This document shows positions 22,901-32,130 of a stretch of 64,000 nt of DNA, piece by piece (position 1 is the first letter of the stretch; each line of letters opens with the position of its first letter). The notes beneath the pieces are model-generated. The model did no database searches and was not told where the DNA came from. It saw only the letters and a program-made list of their open reading frames with translations. The DNA is from Adiantum capillus-veneris (Eukaryota > Streptophyta > Polypodiopsida > Polypodiales > Pteridaceae), in contig CM043968.1 of NCBI GenBank assembly GCA_014529385.2, positions 129,121,018 through 129,185,017 on the forward strand, read 5' to 3'. A program made the position numbers and the translations under genes.

Positions 22901-23290
22901 AGCATAAAAGGGAGAATCATGATGAGGAATGTAGCAACCGGCTACAAAAATGGGTGCTCTTTTTGGTGTCATAATTTTCAGCCATACATAACGTTTGTAC
23001 TTGTCATCTTTCACAATTGATACAAAATCTTTCAATCCTTTCTTAACCATACATGCTAACCCTCCTTGTCCTCTTCGTTGCTTGAGATTCTTTGACCACA
23101 TCAATGAATGTACATTGTAATCCTCCAAGCCGTTAATCCTTTGTGTATCATGCTCCCAAGTTTCAACAAGAAGTACAACATCGGCTTTGCTTGTTAGTTC
23201 ATCAATGCCAACCCCCGCATTCCATGGGTATCCATTATAATTCCAAAAGCATATTTTCAATTGTAACTCGGTCTCATAGGTCACGCATCC
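19919..23290 (-). CDS. LINE ORF2: endonuclease-reverse transcriptase
   Basis: About 1121 residues counted from a GTG at 23284, with no ATG before the endonuclease core. Seen: FWNYNG (Asn15), LLVETW (Glu41), GCYIPH, FGDMNA (Asp157), VIDYML (Asp240) and SDHRTL (264-269) of the exonuclease-endonuclease-phosphatase fold. RT motifs follow: WVKPLHKGGD (527-536), QAGFHRCHST, CFVDFKKAFD (611-620), VKQGCPLSP (671-679), LLYADDVVLL (catalytic YADD 717-720) and ESKTKVML. Near the end, CTLC..H....C (about 1050-1069) is the zinc knuckle. It nicks the target and copies its RNA there. The first ATG is beyond residue 60, after two catalytic residues, so translation must reach it from ORF1 or start at a non-AUG codon. 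Confidence 0.92.
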   Translation of the reverse strand, partial: GCVTYETELQLKICFWNYNGYPWNAGVGIDELTSKADVVLLVETWEHDTQRINGLEDYNVHSLMWSKNLKQRRGQGGLACMVKKGLKDFVSIVKDDKYKRYVWLKIMTPKRAPIFVAGCYIPHHDSPFYACMDRDQPFSDLEEDIAYFKGEGDVIVFGDMNARTKTLQHDTQQFDMPYISRELEEVHLYDRTSMDEKEPDHYGKLLLHMCNSTGMLIANGVSLWSGTNGFTCRRHNGDSVIDYMLLSEAIMYRIKSFMFGQWTPESDHRTLCIDLSCGEATKHDNISQRKEKLSLCMDFKQAPMYIEMVEQKLWMTKLQCDAPLETKWEAFKKAICSCAEECFAIKHLHGINKDRSRKRWFDKECQDARKSLINLDATMDKDNYQSHLHTYKALIQKKRRRWEVKQQEFQVQEKAHACGRFWRNLRGKRVENFGNLSLVDMYTHCRQLYEQANTEKMPFYGSLPCMPSFFTIEDVCGGLEKLATRRAGDLQGIKPEMIKWMGDFTHEWMCDMFNLALQHGMPYDWSTNWVKPLHKGGDVKNVSNYRTIMIGSLMAKLFGCIMEMKLSDWAEENDKSAKGQAGFHRCHSTIDHLVTLRVLMEESRLKGKRLYCCFVDFKKAFDMIPRNNLWRRMEELHVPSEFMLAVSRIYEKVICQLRRGREISEIFVSTIGVKQGCPLSPTLFGLCIHQLEQMVLDFIQEEGIEEVTICNAVIMLLLYADDVVLLAHTLEDAQKLMVVLENFCLHSGLIVNESKTKVMLVKTNHKEKPCIVYNNETLEVVESFKYLGLEVPSNHKWHECAMRRLEAGKRAYYAFENMCNAGNIKCWILKKYLFDALVTPVLLYGVEVWGGSISKSTWKAFENVQKRFLTNFLQVKTQTPYMLLLLESGSLPNEVMGMERVVEYMIKMRQNPSHRLPTIAWEASKKVQKTHKSKILSTGWMQDIKKWFGRWDALHLLHDASIDSQVNEAFLQRQCITAWEKSGGSRFIHYTTYIAPNYKTMFFAERGNRTHTYMLEPIPLSAIRTIAAIRLSSHFLRCEIGRWGNGEESNRLCTLCSLQVRESEYHTLLECSAFDHIRTCFSHIFLSQPKCGLSIATLITTILEHRESLISHTHTTSHVTLVP

Positions 23291-24241
23291 CTATTTGCTT
23301 GAGAGACTTGCCTCCTCCTTGGGCACATTTTCTTCATGAGAGATCTCCTTGTTTTTATTATTCTTTTCCTCATATGCCTTGCGACGCATATTTTGTTGCT
23401 TAATAGTGCGGTCTTCACATACAAAACATTTTGTATCCCTCAAATAGATCCAACTATTATCAAGGATAATCTTTCGCTTGGTCTCATCCGGCATGGTGCA
23501 TACAATTGGCCGTTCTCTCGAGCGAGGAGCTCCTTGCTTCCCCACTCTATGTGCTCCATAGACCATCACTCCGGACATGCCAAAGTGGGTTTTGAAGAAA
23601 TATTCAATAACAATGGCAAGAGAAGGAGGTGTCTCTAACTTCTCTTCGGAAATTCCACGAATAACAATGTTCTTGGAACGTCGCTCCCGTTCCTTCAACT
23701 CCTCCACATCCACATTCTTAACATTCTTTGTTTGAACCATAGCTTGCATGAGTGAGGAATTAGAAACCACATTGCTACCACATACATCAGCCCAAGACTT
23801 GTTTGTGCATACATTTTTCATGTCGCATACATCCCGGCTCATAGTGTCAAATTTCTCCTCTTTCAATACATGGTCATGCTCTACTTTGCTCATCCGCTCC
23901 TTCAAAGCATTCAAGTCCACAAGAGAGTGTTTACATTCCCTTACTTCCTCTTCAAGTTGCATCAAACGTGTTGTTTGCATCTCAAGTGTCCTCTTGAGAT
24001 TCTCATTCTCAACCACAAGTACCCTTAGTGTGCCATTCTCCATTGCAAGTGCTCGTAAGTCTTCGCCTTGTTTGTTTACGGTCTCTTGCAATGATACCAA
24101 GTACGCCATGATCATGGTTTCCGATGTCGTTGGTTGGGTGGTTGTGTTGCTATCTCCACACTTAGGAGATTTTGGATCATTTTCCACAATGGTTGTGGAC
24201 CTTGTTGAAGAAGAAGAACCCTTGCGAGTGCCGGAAGACAT
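23291..24241 (-). CDS. LINE ORF1: coiled-coil RNA-binding protein
   Basis: 316 residues from ATG at 24241 to TAG at 23291-23293. A Ser/Thr-rich head (1-40), a long heptad-rich coiled coil (about 45-130, e.g. LEMQTTRLMQLEEEVRECK), then a block ERERRSKNIVIRGI (about 190) followed by RVGK.., RPIVCTMPDETKRKIIL and LRDTKCFV. That is the RRM-plus-C-terminal arrangement of LINE ORF1 proteins that coat the RNA and act as chaperone. The Lys/Glu-rich tail ends SLSSK. The stop is followed in the same frame by GGA TGC GTG and ORF2. Confidence 0.85.
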   Translation of the reverse strand: MSSGTRKGSSSSTRSTTIVENDPKSPKCGDSNTTTQPTTSETMIMAYLVSLQETVNKQGEDLRALAMENGTLRVLVVENENLKRTLEMQTTRLMQLEEEVRECKHSLVDLNALKERMSKVEHDHVLKEEKFDTMSRDVCDMKNVCTNKSWADVCGSNVVSNSSLMQAMVQTKNVKNVDVEELKERERRSKNIVIRGISEEKLETPPSLAIVIEYFFKTHFGMSGVMVYGAHRVGKQGAPRSRERPIVCTMPDETKRKIILDNSWIYLRDTKCFVCEDRTIKQQNMRRKAYEEKNNKNKEISHEENVPKEEASLSSK

Positions 24242-24473
24242 TGTATGTAAAATAGGAGATGAGAATCAATTTTGTTGAACCTGTTCACTTCGGAAATGCT
24301 GCTACAGAAATGCCTTCCATAACTCTGAAAATTTCTGTTTTTACATCAATGCGTAGAGGACTTTGTGATCTTCGATTGAGGCTATAGATCACCCAAATCG
24401 GAGTTCGGATGAAGAAGTTATGATCAAAAGAGTGGACTGCTGTCTACTAGGTCAAAAAACGGCTGCGTTTTTT

Positions 24474-24693
<220 letters not shown>

Positions 24694-24717
24694 TTTACAT
24701 TTTTCTCTTACAGTGGA

Positions 24718-25125
24718 ATGGCAAGAACAAAGGCAATAGCAAGGAAGGCAGGGAAAGGACTAGGGCTTGCAAAGAAAGCATGTGGAAGGTCTGCTAGTAA
24801 GAAGAAAACTTCAGGTAAACCAATGAAGATATTGAAGGGACCAAGAATGAAGAATATTCAAAGAAACATGGTTTTATTTAAGGAGATAAAAAAATCTCAG
24901 AAATGTATTGAGCTTTGTGTCCCTAAACTTCCTTTCCAAAGAGCAGTAAGGCAAATTTATGAGGAAGCATGTGCTGGTACAATGAGATGGAAGAATGTTA
25001 CCCTGCTCTGTCTTCAAGAAGCAGCAGAAGAATTTTTAATGGAGTATTTTAATGATATCACCATTGTTGCTGCTCATGCTCACTGGGTGGCAATAATGGA
25101 CAAGGACAGTGAGACGCTCAAGTGA
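24718..25125 (+). CDS. Histone H3-like protein with CenH3-like features
   Basis: 135 codons, close to the 136 of canonical H3. The ATG at 24718 directly follows a splice-acceptor-like TTCTCTTACAG. The tail starts MARTKAIARKA, so Arg2, Lys4, Arg8 and Lys9 equivalents are kept while Ser10 is Ala; the rest is Lys-rich. The fold has FKEIKKSQKCIELC (alpha-N), LPFQRAVRQI (alpha 1), CLQEAAEEFLMEYFND (alpha 2) and AHAHWVAIMDKD (loop 2). Loop 1 (EEACAGTMRWKN) is about one residue longer than in H3 and has Trp where H3 has Phe, both typical of centromeric H3. A TGA at 25123 cuts the last 7-8 residues, and GTGAGT at 25122 looks like a splice donor; the frame stays open beyond with VRRRYD, resembling the H3 C-terminus. 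It may be a decayed CENH3 copy, an H3 variant, or a domain of the composite gene that follows. Confidence 0.75.
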   Translation: MARTKAIARKAGKGLGLAKKACGRSASKKKTSGKPMKILKGPRMKNIQRNMVLFKEIKKSQKCIELCVPKLPFQRAVRQIYEEACAGTMRWKNVTLLCLQEAAEEFLMEYFNDITIVAAHAHWVAIMDKDSETLK

Positions 25126-25546
25126 GTACGTAGGAGATACGATAAGCTCCTTATCCCTAATGAGTTTATTAACCCCAAAATGAAGGATATATTGCTAATA
25201 CCACCAGGCCGACGGGATCATGGGGTTAAGATTCATGAGGTTACTCATGATGTGAACACCAGAGCCAGAGCTAAGCAAGAAGAAAGACGTCACGTGGAAG
25301 CAGAGAAATTAAAGAGGATACAGACTGCTGTTGCTGATGAAGAGGCTTAGAGGAGAAATTATGGGCAAGTTACCATAGACTTAAATGAAAGAAACAATGA
25401 TATTTTACATTCCATGAAAGAAGGACTATTAGCAACCATTCCCCTTGCTGATAGTACTAGGCAATTAGCTCTGGATTCTGTTGATATTGCGATTTGGAAA
25501 GATCCCAATGCACAAATTACAGACTCTATTGTTTATTTATGCCTAA
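25126..25546 (+). pseudogene. Reading frame continuing from the H3-like domain
   Basis: Same frame as the H3-like part. Open except for TAG at 25348-25350. Lys/Glu-rich helical stretch (AKQEERRHVEAEKLKRI) then VTIDLNERNNDILHSMK and a globular end. A donor GTAAGT at 25547 and acceptor TTGATTGTAG at 25623 link it to the protease-like exon. I do not recognise this linker. Confidence 0.45.
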
Positions 25547-25623
25547 AGTAAGTGCTCTTCTCTACCTTTAAGATCCTTTTTTTTGTACTTGGTCTCTAGT
25601 TAAATCCTTGTTTTTGATTGTAG

Positions 25624-26514
25624 CTTAATAAAGAGCTAGCTCCCTCAAGAAACCCATATTGAAATATATGTTTTAGATCCACAGTTGTCTGTGCCACTTC
25701 GAATAAAAAACACCCCTCATGGCACATTGGAGAGATGGTTTATCCACTGTCCAATGCTTCAAGTCACAACTCTGGTGTTGGCATACTACGAATCAAATAA
25801 TCATTGGAGCCTTGTATGCATTGAACTGGACAAACAAGTGGTATGGACTATCAACTCCATACAAGGTATACATTCAGAGATAAGAGTGTGAGTGTTGATA
25901 AAACCTTGAGTGTTTATTTGGGCTATGGTTGATGACCTATTAATAACAAATAACCTTCACTGTTCATAGATGTGTAAAAAAATTATTTCATGTCTATGGA
26001 AGGCTTTGTGGAAACCATGAACTCTACAAGTCAACCTTTAAAGCTGTCAAAGTGCCTAATCAGACATATCCAAATTCTTGTGGTTGGAGATGTCTTCTCC
26101 ATGCAGAGTACATACTACATAGTTGTTTTGCTTTGAATCCATTTATGTCAAAGGTATTTCCTTCCTATGGTTTGGACCAACTTGGTGCTATTATTAATTA
26201 AAGTATTGACCACAAGTTAACCTAATTTTGCAGAATACTGTGGAAAATTATACCTTGATATATTTACAAAGGTACCGCGCTTCAATGATTCAACATCTAC
26301 TATCTCTTTCAACCCCAAGAGTTTTAAATGCAGAAGACAGTTTTGTCGACGAACATATAATAACTTTAACAATGACCGATGATGAAAAAGTCATGCCAGT
26401 TTCCACCACTGGAAACCAAATCCCTAAAACTAACCCCATATTAGAGAAACAGACACCGATATGCTTTGCAGAGCAACTGAATCCGAAGTTGGGGTTGATC
26501 AATGTGAAGTAGAC
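25624..26514 (+). pseudogene. Ulp1-like (C48) cysteine protease region
   Basis: Three exon-like blocks: 25624-25865, 25970-26157 and 26234-26514, with acceptors TGTTCATAG (25969) and ATTTTGCAG (26233) and a donor AAG|GTATTT at about 26158. The first has NNHWSLVCIELDKQ (catalytic His of HW) and VVWTINSIQG, where the usual Asp-Ser is Asn-Ser. The second has VKVPNQTYPNSCGWRCLLHA, giving the Gln and catalytic Cys of the QxxxxxCG motif. That is the core of Ulp1/SENP deSUMOylating proteases, which plant MULE-type transposons sometimes carry. A TAG at 25637-25639 interrupts the first block and the phase across the second junction is uncertain. The third block is a non-conserved tail. Confidence 0.65.
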
Positions 26515-27015
26515 CAAGCCCTTGAAAATGCAGATGTAAAATGCTCCTCAAAGAGCCGAGGAATGCAACAGAGGGTCTAGGCCAAGTACAAGAGGATAAG
26601 GGAGTGCCTATTATTGTGGGACAAGATGCGGCACATGATCAATAAGAGGGAGTCCAGGCTCCTGTAATTGCTGATGTGAAGAGATCTTCAAAGCCGAGAG
26701 AAGATACGAAGTGTCTTGACCATGTAGAGGAGGAGGCCAACATTGAAAATCAAAGCCAAGAACAGACAACATAACAGGTTAACCATTCGGCCATGGAAAC
26801 ACAAGAGTCCTCTACTGCGCAACGATAAGAGGTGGATACCCTTGGCAATACAAAAGGGAAAATCGACACTCAACAACAGATTGTCAACATTAGAAATGAC
26901 CAATATGGACTCTTGCTTCAAGTACATATGGTTGTTCCGATAATATCCATTGTACTTAAATAATATACTCTTTTTTGTTTCTAACTACTTGAATGTATGC
27001 ACACAATGATTGCAG
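26515..27015 (+). other. Decayed linker and intron between protease and phosphatase regions
   Basis: Glu/Gln-rich reading frames with frequent stops. An AT-rich stretch from 26940 ends in an acceptor TGATTGCAG at 27015, so part of this is probably intron. Confidence 0.4.
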
Positions 27016-27582
27016 AGACTAATTATCTTGGATCTCACTAGATTGTTGCTGCTACGACAGCTGTATTGTGTACATACAGAGTTCTCCGATTTACGTAGTT
27101 TCCGCTTGGGAAATCTCAGAGTAGTAATTCGACCAGGCAAAAAGGAATTTTTGAATTTTTTGATTCCATGGTTTAGGGTTGCTATCTGGTCTTCAATGCA
27201 GGCCCAAAACTTGAATCCCCTTGTTACCATAGTTTGCAATTTGACTAAAATTCAGAGATCGAATTTTTATTTTGTGTATAGTAAAAGAAATTGTACTACC
27301 ATTGCGGGACATTTCCACCCAACTAAAGCTAATGTACCACTTTTCTACAAGCCCTTTGAATAGATCAATGTGCCTTATGATGCTCTCAATATGTTGTTGA
27401 TTGATGACACACCACATAAGAGTTTACTTAATCCACCCGGCACTACTATTTCCCCACCTTCATTTGAAGCACATCTTCACGATTTTTACCTAGAGGACAT
27501 TTTGGTCCCATACCTGCAAGCAATGTACTTAAGCCCATTGAGCACATTGGAATTTGTACTTAGTAATTCATTGTTTATATAG
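27016..27582 (+). pseudogene. FCP1/NIF-type HAD phosphatase domain (copy 2)
   Basis: After the acceptor at 27015 the frame is open to 27582 with one TAG at 27361-27363. LIILDLTRLLLL is the first HAD strand (nucleophile Asp kept, second Asp absent). VVIRPGKKEFLNFL and VAIWSSMQAQNLNPLV give motif II (Ser), the Lys-bearing segment follows, and NMLLIDDTPHKSLLNPPG is motif IV with the Asp pair. It ends with FYLEDILVPYLQAM. Compared with copy 1 at 7352 it retains the N-terminal motif. The first motif resembles the degenerate DLxG form found in plant NIF-like proteins, so catalytic activity is doubtful even without the stop. It lies downstream of the Ulp1-like exons on the same strand and may be the last domain of one composite gene. 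Confidence 0.72.
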
Positions 27583-27616
27583 TAAATTGATATTGTCTAC
27601 TTGTTTATGTGTTTCG

Positions 27617-27623
<7 letters not shown>

Positions 27624-27696
<73 letters not shown>
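27624..27696. repeat. (GA)n microsatellite
   Basis: 73 bp of perfect GA between the plus-strand composite gene and the minus-strand gene that follows. Confidence 0.95.
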
Positions 27697-27699
<3 letters not shown>

Positions 27700-27830
27700 T
27701 TGAGCAAACACTTGATATTAAGATTAAACTAGTCAAAAAAGTTACATTTCGTTGAAGCCATTCAAGCTAGATTACATGGGCACAGTTTGAATACGGACAG
27801 AAAGATCTCCACACAAAAATGCTTCTCTCT

Positions 27831-29153
27831 TCATTGCATTATTCTTCGTCTGCCCAACAAGAAATAAAAGTTTACGGAGTCAATGTTGGCAGTCTCCTCC
27901 ACTATGTCATGCCAAAGTTGCAAAAGATTGCATTGTTGCCTTATTGTAATTACTGTCATAAGATTTAGGTCTTTGTCCACCACTTCCACGTCTTTGACAA
28001 CATTGTTTGCCAAACTTGGTGCCTCTTGATCCATAGGCACATAGCAACCTTCAACAATGTGAGAACGCTTGTACCAAAAGGAGATTATTAATGTCTGTGT
28101 CGCAAGCATATACTTGACAATGAAAGTGTCAAGAGCAATCTTGCAACATATTCCATCTGTTTCATTCACATACCACCCTTGATCAAGAAGCTTATCACAC
28201 AAGAGGGAATTAAATGATTTGCAAATCAGCATAGTTTTAGCAACATGTACTTTGCAAGTATGAAATAACTCAACAAAGAGACCAATAGGACGGAAATTTG
28301 CAAGTTTTGCACCAGTTTAGTGGGTACAGAGTTTCAGAGAGACCTCTGAACATCCCTATAGAGCATGCTCCTCAATGCCTCACTGATTGTTGTTTCGGGA
28401 ATGGGCCAATCCATGGAGTTCCAGTTGGTTGGTAGTGGAACCTTCACCAACACTCCTCTGTGATTCCTTTGATTGAGTTGGTAGAAATGGTCATAGAAGA
28501 AAATACCCTCCTCTGCAAGGCTTTTGCTAGTTCTGCCAGCATATTGCAAGACCCCAATATGAGCATGAATCACAGAGATGAGACCTATAATGCACTCCAG
28601 TGGATCCCATTCCTCATATGAGGAAGGATAAACATTTGTGATTGTAAGAGAATAGAATTAAATACGAACATCTGTATAACCTAATTATATATCTGTAATA
28701 AGAGAAGAAAAAAACAGACTCACATTTGAAATGTAAGATAACATTTGTAGAGGAGTGCTAAATAATTAACTTATAGTTGCACCGTGGATTATGCACCATG
28801 GAGACATTGCCGCCATTAGCAATCACATCAGAGTGGGTGAAAACATGTTGAACAAAGACTTCTTTTACAGTCTTCTTACCAACCTTGACTTTGAAATCCA
28901 GAACTCTTGCTTTCCATGTAGAACAAAACATATTTGTTGCTTTCGAGCTTTTTCTCCTTCTTGGCTGCATAAGAACCCAAGAACCTTTGCTTATCCTATG
29001 CTCTTGCCACCTATTATTTGTAGTGAGAGAGTTTGAGATTGAGATAGTGCTTCTGCTACTACATGGTCTTCTTGGCAGACTAATGGTGAGGCTAGTTGGG
29101 GACAGTGTAGAGCAAACTCTAGAACTTCTTGGGCGGGTAGAAGATGAAGCCAT
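27831..29153 (-). CDS. Unknown multi-exon gene (three open blocks)
   Basis: I do not recognise it. Minus-strand blocks: 29153-28758 begins MASSSTRPRSSRVCS, very Ser/Arg-rich for 60 residues, then VLDFKVKVGKKTVKEVFVQH. 28660-28334 contains YEEWDPLECIIGLISVIHAH, LQYAGRTSKSLAEEGIFFYD and VPLPTNWNSMDWPIPE. 28232-27831 has FIVKYMLATQTLIISFWYKR and an amphipathic end. AT-rich spacers with TTATTACAG (about 28712) look like introns. The blocks read smoothly and use normal codons, which argues for a gene, but no exon join was proved. It faces the H3/Ulp1/FCP1 cluster tail to tail, the same geometry as 13.8-17.8 kb. Confidence 0.45.
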
Positions 29154-29239
29154 AGGTATAATGGAGGGAGAATGAGTTTTGAAAGCCTTTCATAATGGTA
29201 GTGGATATCTTTTAATGAAGGGAGAGAGTTAGCTATCAA

Positions 29240-29784
29240 TCAGTAGTCAGGTGTCAGCAACTTGACGACTACTGGTAGTGGGCCCTACTTTGTGAAACGA
29301 GGAAGTTACCTTACGAAAATGGGACAAAAATCAATATTTTAAAATGTTTTCTTTCATTTTTGTGTTATTTTCCATGCATTTCTATGTTACGTAAGGTTGC
29401 TGCTCATTGGCTACGCCTTCTTTTCTCTCTCTTCAATAAGGCCCTCCAAATGACCTCCAAAATTTCCTAATGTATGGTGCCTCATAAGCAAAATGAGCAA
29501 TTTGTATAATTTCCTGAAATTTTGATCGAAATATATTTTGATCAAAATAATAGCAATTAATTTTTAAAATCGGTGGACTTTATCTTCATTCTAGGTGGGC
29601 TCTCTCTTGAAAGTAGTGCCTTGAGCTCACTTAATAAAAAGGTGAGCTCTAAAGTACCCAAAAAAAAACCAACTTCTCTTTATTTATTAATTAGAAAGTA
29701 AAATACATAATTAAATTAGAAAGCTAGATTAGTTAGTAGTTTGAATTTAGCTTAGTTAAATTCCAAGTTAGTGATATTTACTGG
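29240..29784. other. AT-rich intergenic DNA, no gene seen
   Basis: Upstream flank of the minus-strand unknown gene, then low-complexity AT-rich sequence without recognisable coding potential. Confidence 0.5.
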
Positions 29785-30290
29785 CTTTATGTAGAGTTTA
29801 TCTCACACTTTAAAGTAAATTAGGTAGAGTAGCTAGTGATTGCTTGCCTAATGTAGAGGAAACTCATACTTGGAGGTGACTTAGGGTAGCTAAAGTTAGT
29901 AGCTATGCTCGCACCTGGACGTAACTTAGGTTAGATTTATCTAGTGATTGTCTATCATGTGTAGAGTAATGCTCTCATTGGAGGCAATCTAGGTAGGTTA
30001 AATAGTAATCTCTTGACTTGCCTAGAGGCTTCTTACACTTGTACGAGTTTTAAATATTAATCTCTTGCCTTGCGTAGAGGTTTCTCATACTTGGAAGAGT
30101 TTTAGGTAGGATAAGTAGTGATTACCTGCCATGTATAAAATTTGGCTCTCACACTAGGAGGTCATTTAGGTAGGTTATTTAAAGATAAAATTTCCATGCA
30201 TAGAGTTTACTCACACTTGGAGGTTATCTAGGTAAATTAGGTGTTTCTCGTCATGTGTAGACAGGAAGTTCGCATTTAAGAGGAATTTTT
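29785..30290. repeat. Degenerate minisatellite, about 65-bp unit
   Basis: About seven or eight diverged copies of a unit of the form TGCCATGTGTAGAG..CTCACACTTGGAGG..TTAGGTAGGTTAAGTAGTGAT. Copies differ by many substitutions and small indels, so it is old. Confidence 0.75.
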
Positions 30291-30688
30291 ATATTCTTAG
30301 TACCCAGGGTCTGTAAATGTTAGAAGTTAGATGTTTATGTTTGTATAAAAACATTATCAAGTATGGTTACGCAAATGGTATTGAGAGTTTAATTTAGGTA
30401 CGCAATTAATAGATAGTGTTGTGGTTGGTCGTAGATCTTTTTACAAAATGGTAAAAGGATGCGAGTGGAGGAATTGGTTAGCAAAAATATTCATCAAAGT
30501 TGAAGTATAAGTTTTGCAGCCATCATATTAGTGGAAATGCACATAGTATAAAGGAACATGTGTTCAAACAATCCTAGAAATGTACTAGCTTGCAAAATAC
30601 CTCCTAGAAACATAGAGGAAAAATTTCAAAAATGGGCGCTCAAGGCAAAGAGAGTACATGTTGAGGGGAAAAAAAGGGTGGTCCCAAA

Positions 30689-31436
30689 ATGATGGCTCCA
30701 TCTATTGCTAGGGACGTGGAGACGGCACTCAAGGATGACAAAAACCACCCTAGGTGTTCACAAGGGGTGCAACAATGCTCTCTCTCGACTCTTGCTTACA
30801 GTCAAGGAGGGGGTCCTTCATCATTTACTAGATCTTGTAGCTCTAATCCCATGGTAAGATCCGCTAACATGAAAGGAAGTGGAGCATCGACTGGTGGTGA
30901 ACAAATGCCGAGTGGACCTACTTTGCACCATGCATTTGATAAGAAATGGTTGCTTGAACTCCGTATTGAGTGGATGCAAGCATTTATTGCATGTGGAATT
31001 CCTTTAACATCATTCAAAATCCTATCTTCAAAGATGCTTTGATGAGCATAGCAAAGAAAGGTTTGTGGCACTTGATTATAACAAGATGCGCACAAAATAT
31101 TAGGATAAAGTGAAAGCTTCATAAGAGAATATTTTAAAGCGCATTTCTTTTGAGTATGAACCACAATATGGATGCACAATTTCTCTAGATGGCTGGACAA
31201 TGAAACTATTGATCAATATGATGTTGATTTGTTCGAGAGGTTCCATCTTTCTTGAAGCAATCAATACATTTATGAAAGAGAAAACCAATGACTATCTTGT
31301 TGATATATATTTTTGTGCAATCAAAAAAGAAAGGGGCCCTAACAATGCTACGACCATTATCACATACAATTTATCTACTTACAAAGGGGATGTGAAAGCA
31401 ATTGAAGCCAAGTCATTAGAAATTACATGGGTTCCA
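30689..31436 (+). pseudogene. hAT transposase, N-terminal half (DUF659 region), interrupted at 31436
   Basis: Reads FIACGIPLTS then, after a frameshift, NPIFKDALMSIAKKG, then YGCTISLDGWTMK, LEAINTFMKEK and SLEITWVP. This is the conserved DUF659/hAT catalytic region of plant hAT-superfamily (BED zinc-finger) transposases. Several stops and shifts. It ends abruptly at 31436, where the TGTAACATTT end of a Gypsy1 LTR begins; the last bases TTCCA (31432-31436) are the target duplication. The missing C-terminal half lies at 44058-43052 in opposite orientation and starts with the expected continuation (CVAHTLNLLLKDF). Confidence 0.82.
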
Positions 31437-32130
31437 TGTAACATTTAATGGCCCAGTAACTTGTGTGTAGTGGAAATTAGCATGAACATAGTGAGCATTT
31501 CATTAGAATAGATTCCTAATGAGCATAACAAGAGTGCTTGGGTGGAGAGAGCTACAAAAAAAGTATAACACCTAGTTAGATAGGCATGAACAATACTTCA
31601 AAAGAGAGGGAAATTAAGCTATTGACAACAATTGAGGACCGGATTTGTTACATGCAGCCAATCCCCTCCAAAATTCTTCATATTATAGGTTTCTCCCATC
31701 AAGAGAGACATTTTACAACATCATTCTTTGTGTTCCTTCAATACTAGCTAGTGCAATGGAGATGGAATCTTCAAGCAATAAGCAAAACACTTATAAAACA
31801 CAACATCAATTCCCTCACAGTCTCAGACCCAAAACCTCACACACCTTCGAAGATGGTAGCGGGGTATGAGAGTAGATTGAGAGGAAGAAGGAGTAGTCTT
31901 ATGAGAAAGATGTACAACTCCTCACATAATCACCCATATTAGCATAGCATAGCTTAGTAATTAGCATGGTAGAGGAGATGAGCATGCATTGAAGCTTGGA
32001 TCTTGGTTGGATTTGCATCAAAAAGCCAAGAGTTGTTGGTGAAGGCCTCCCTTCTCACAAGCTTGGAGTAGGTGATAAGCTTTCCATTAAAGCTTGAGAA
32101 GGAGAGAGAGATTCTTCTTGCTTCACGCAT
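31437..32130 (-). repeat. Gypsy1 3' LTR, distal part (694 bp), displaced by inversion
   Basis: Reverse-complement match, nearly identical, to 44961-45654 of the complete Gypsy1 5' LTR. Its right end at 32130 is not an LTR end but a breakpoint: the LTR is cut exactly where the other fragment (51033-51912) stops, with only two bases (TC) lost. The left end has the correct terminus and TSD TTCCA (TGGAA on the minus strand). Confidence 0.92.

Noticed and set aside
23748-24278. 176-codon plus-strand frame
   Set aside because: Antisense to LINE ORF1.
24718-25125. Active canonical histone H3 gene
   Set aside because: The tail and fold differ strongly from the nearly invariant H3 and the C-terminus is cut, so a variant or relic fits better.
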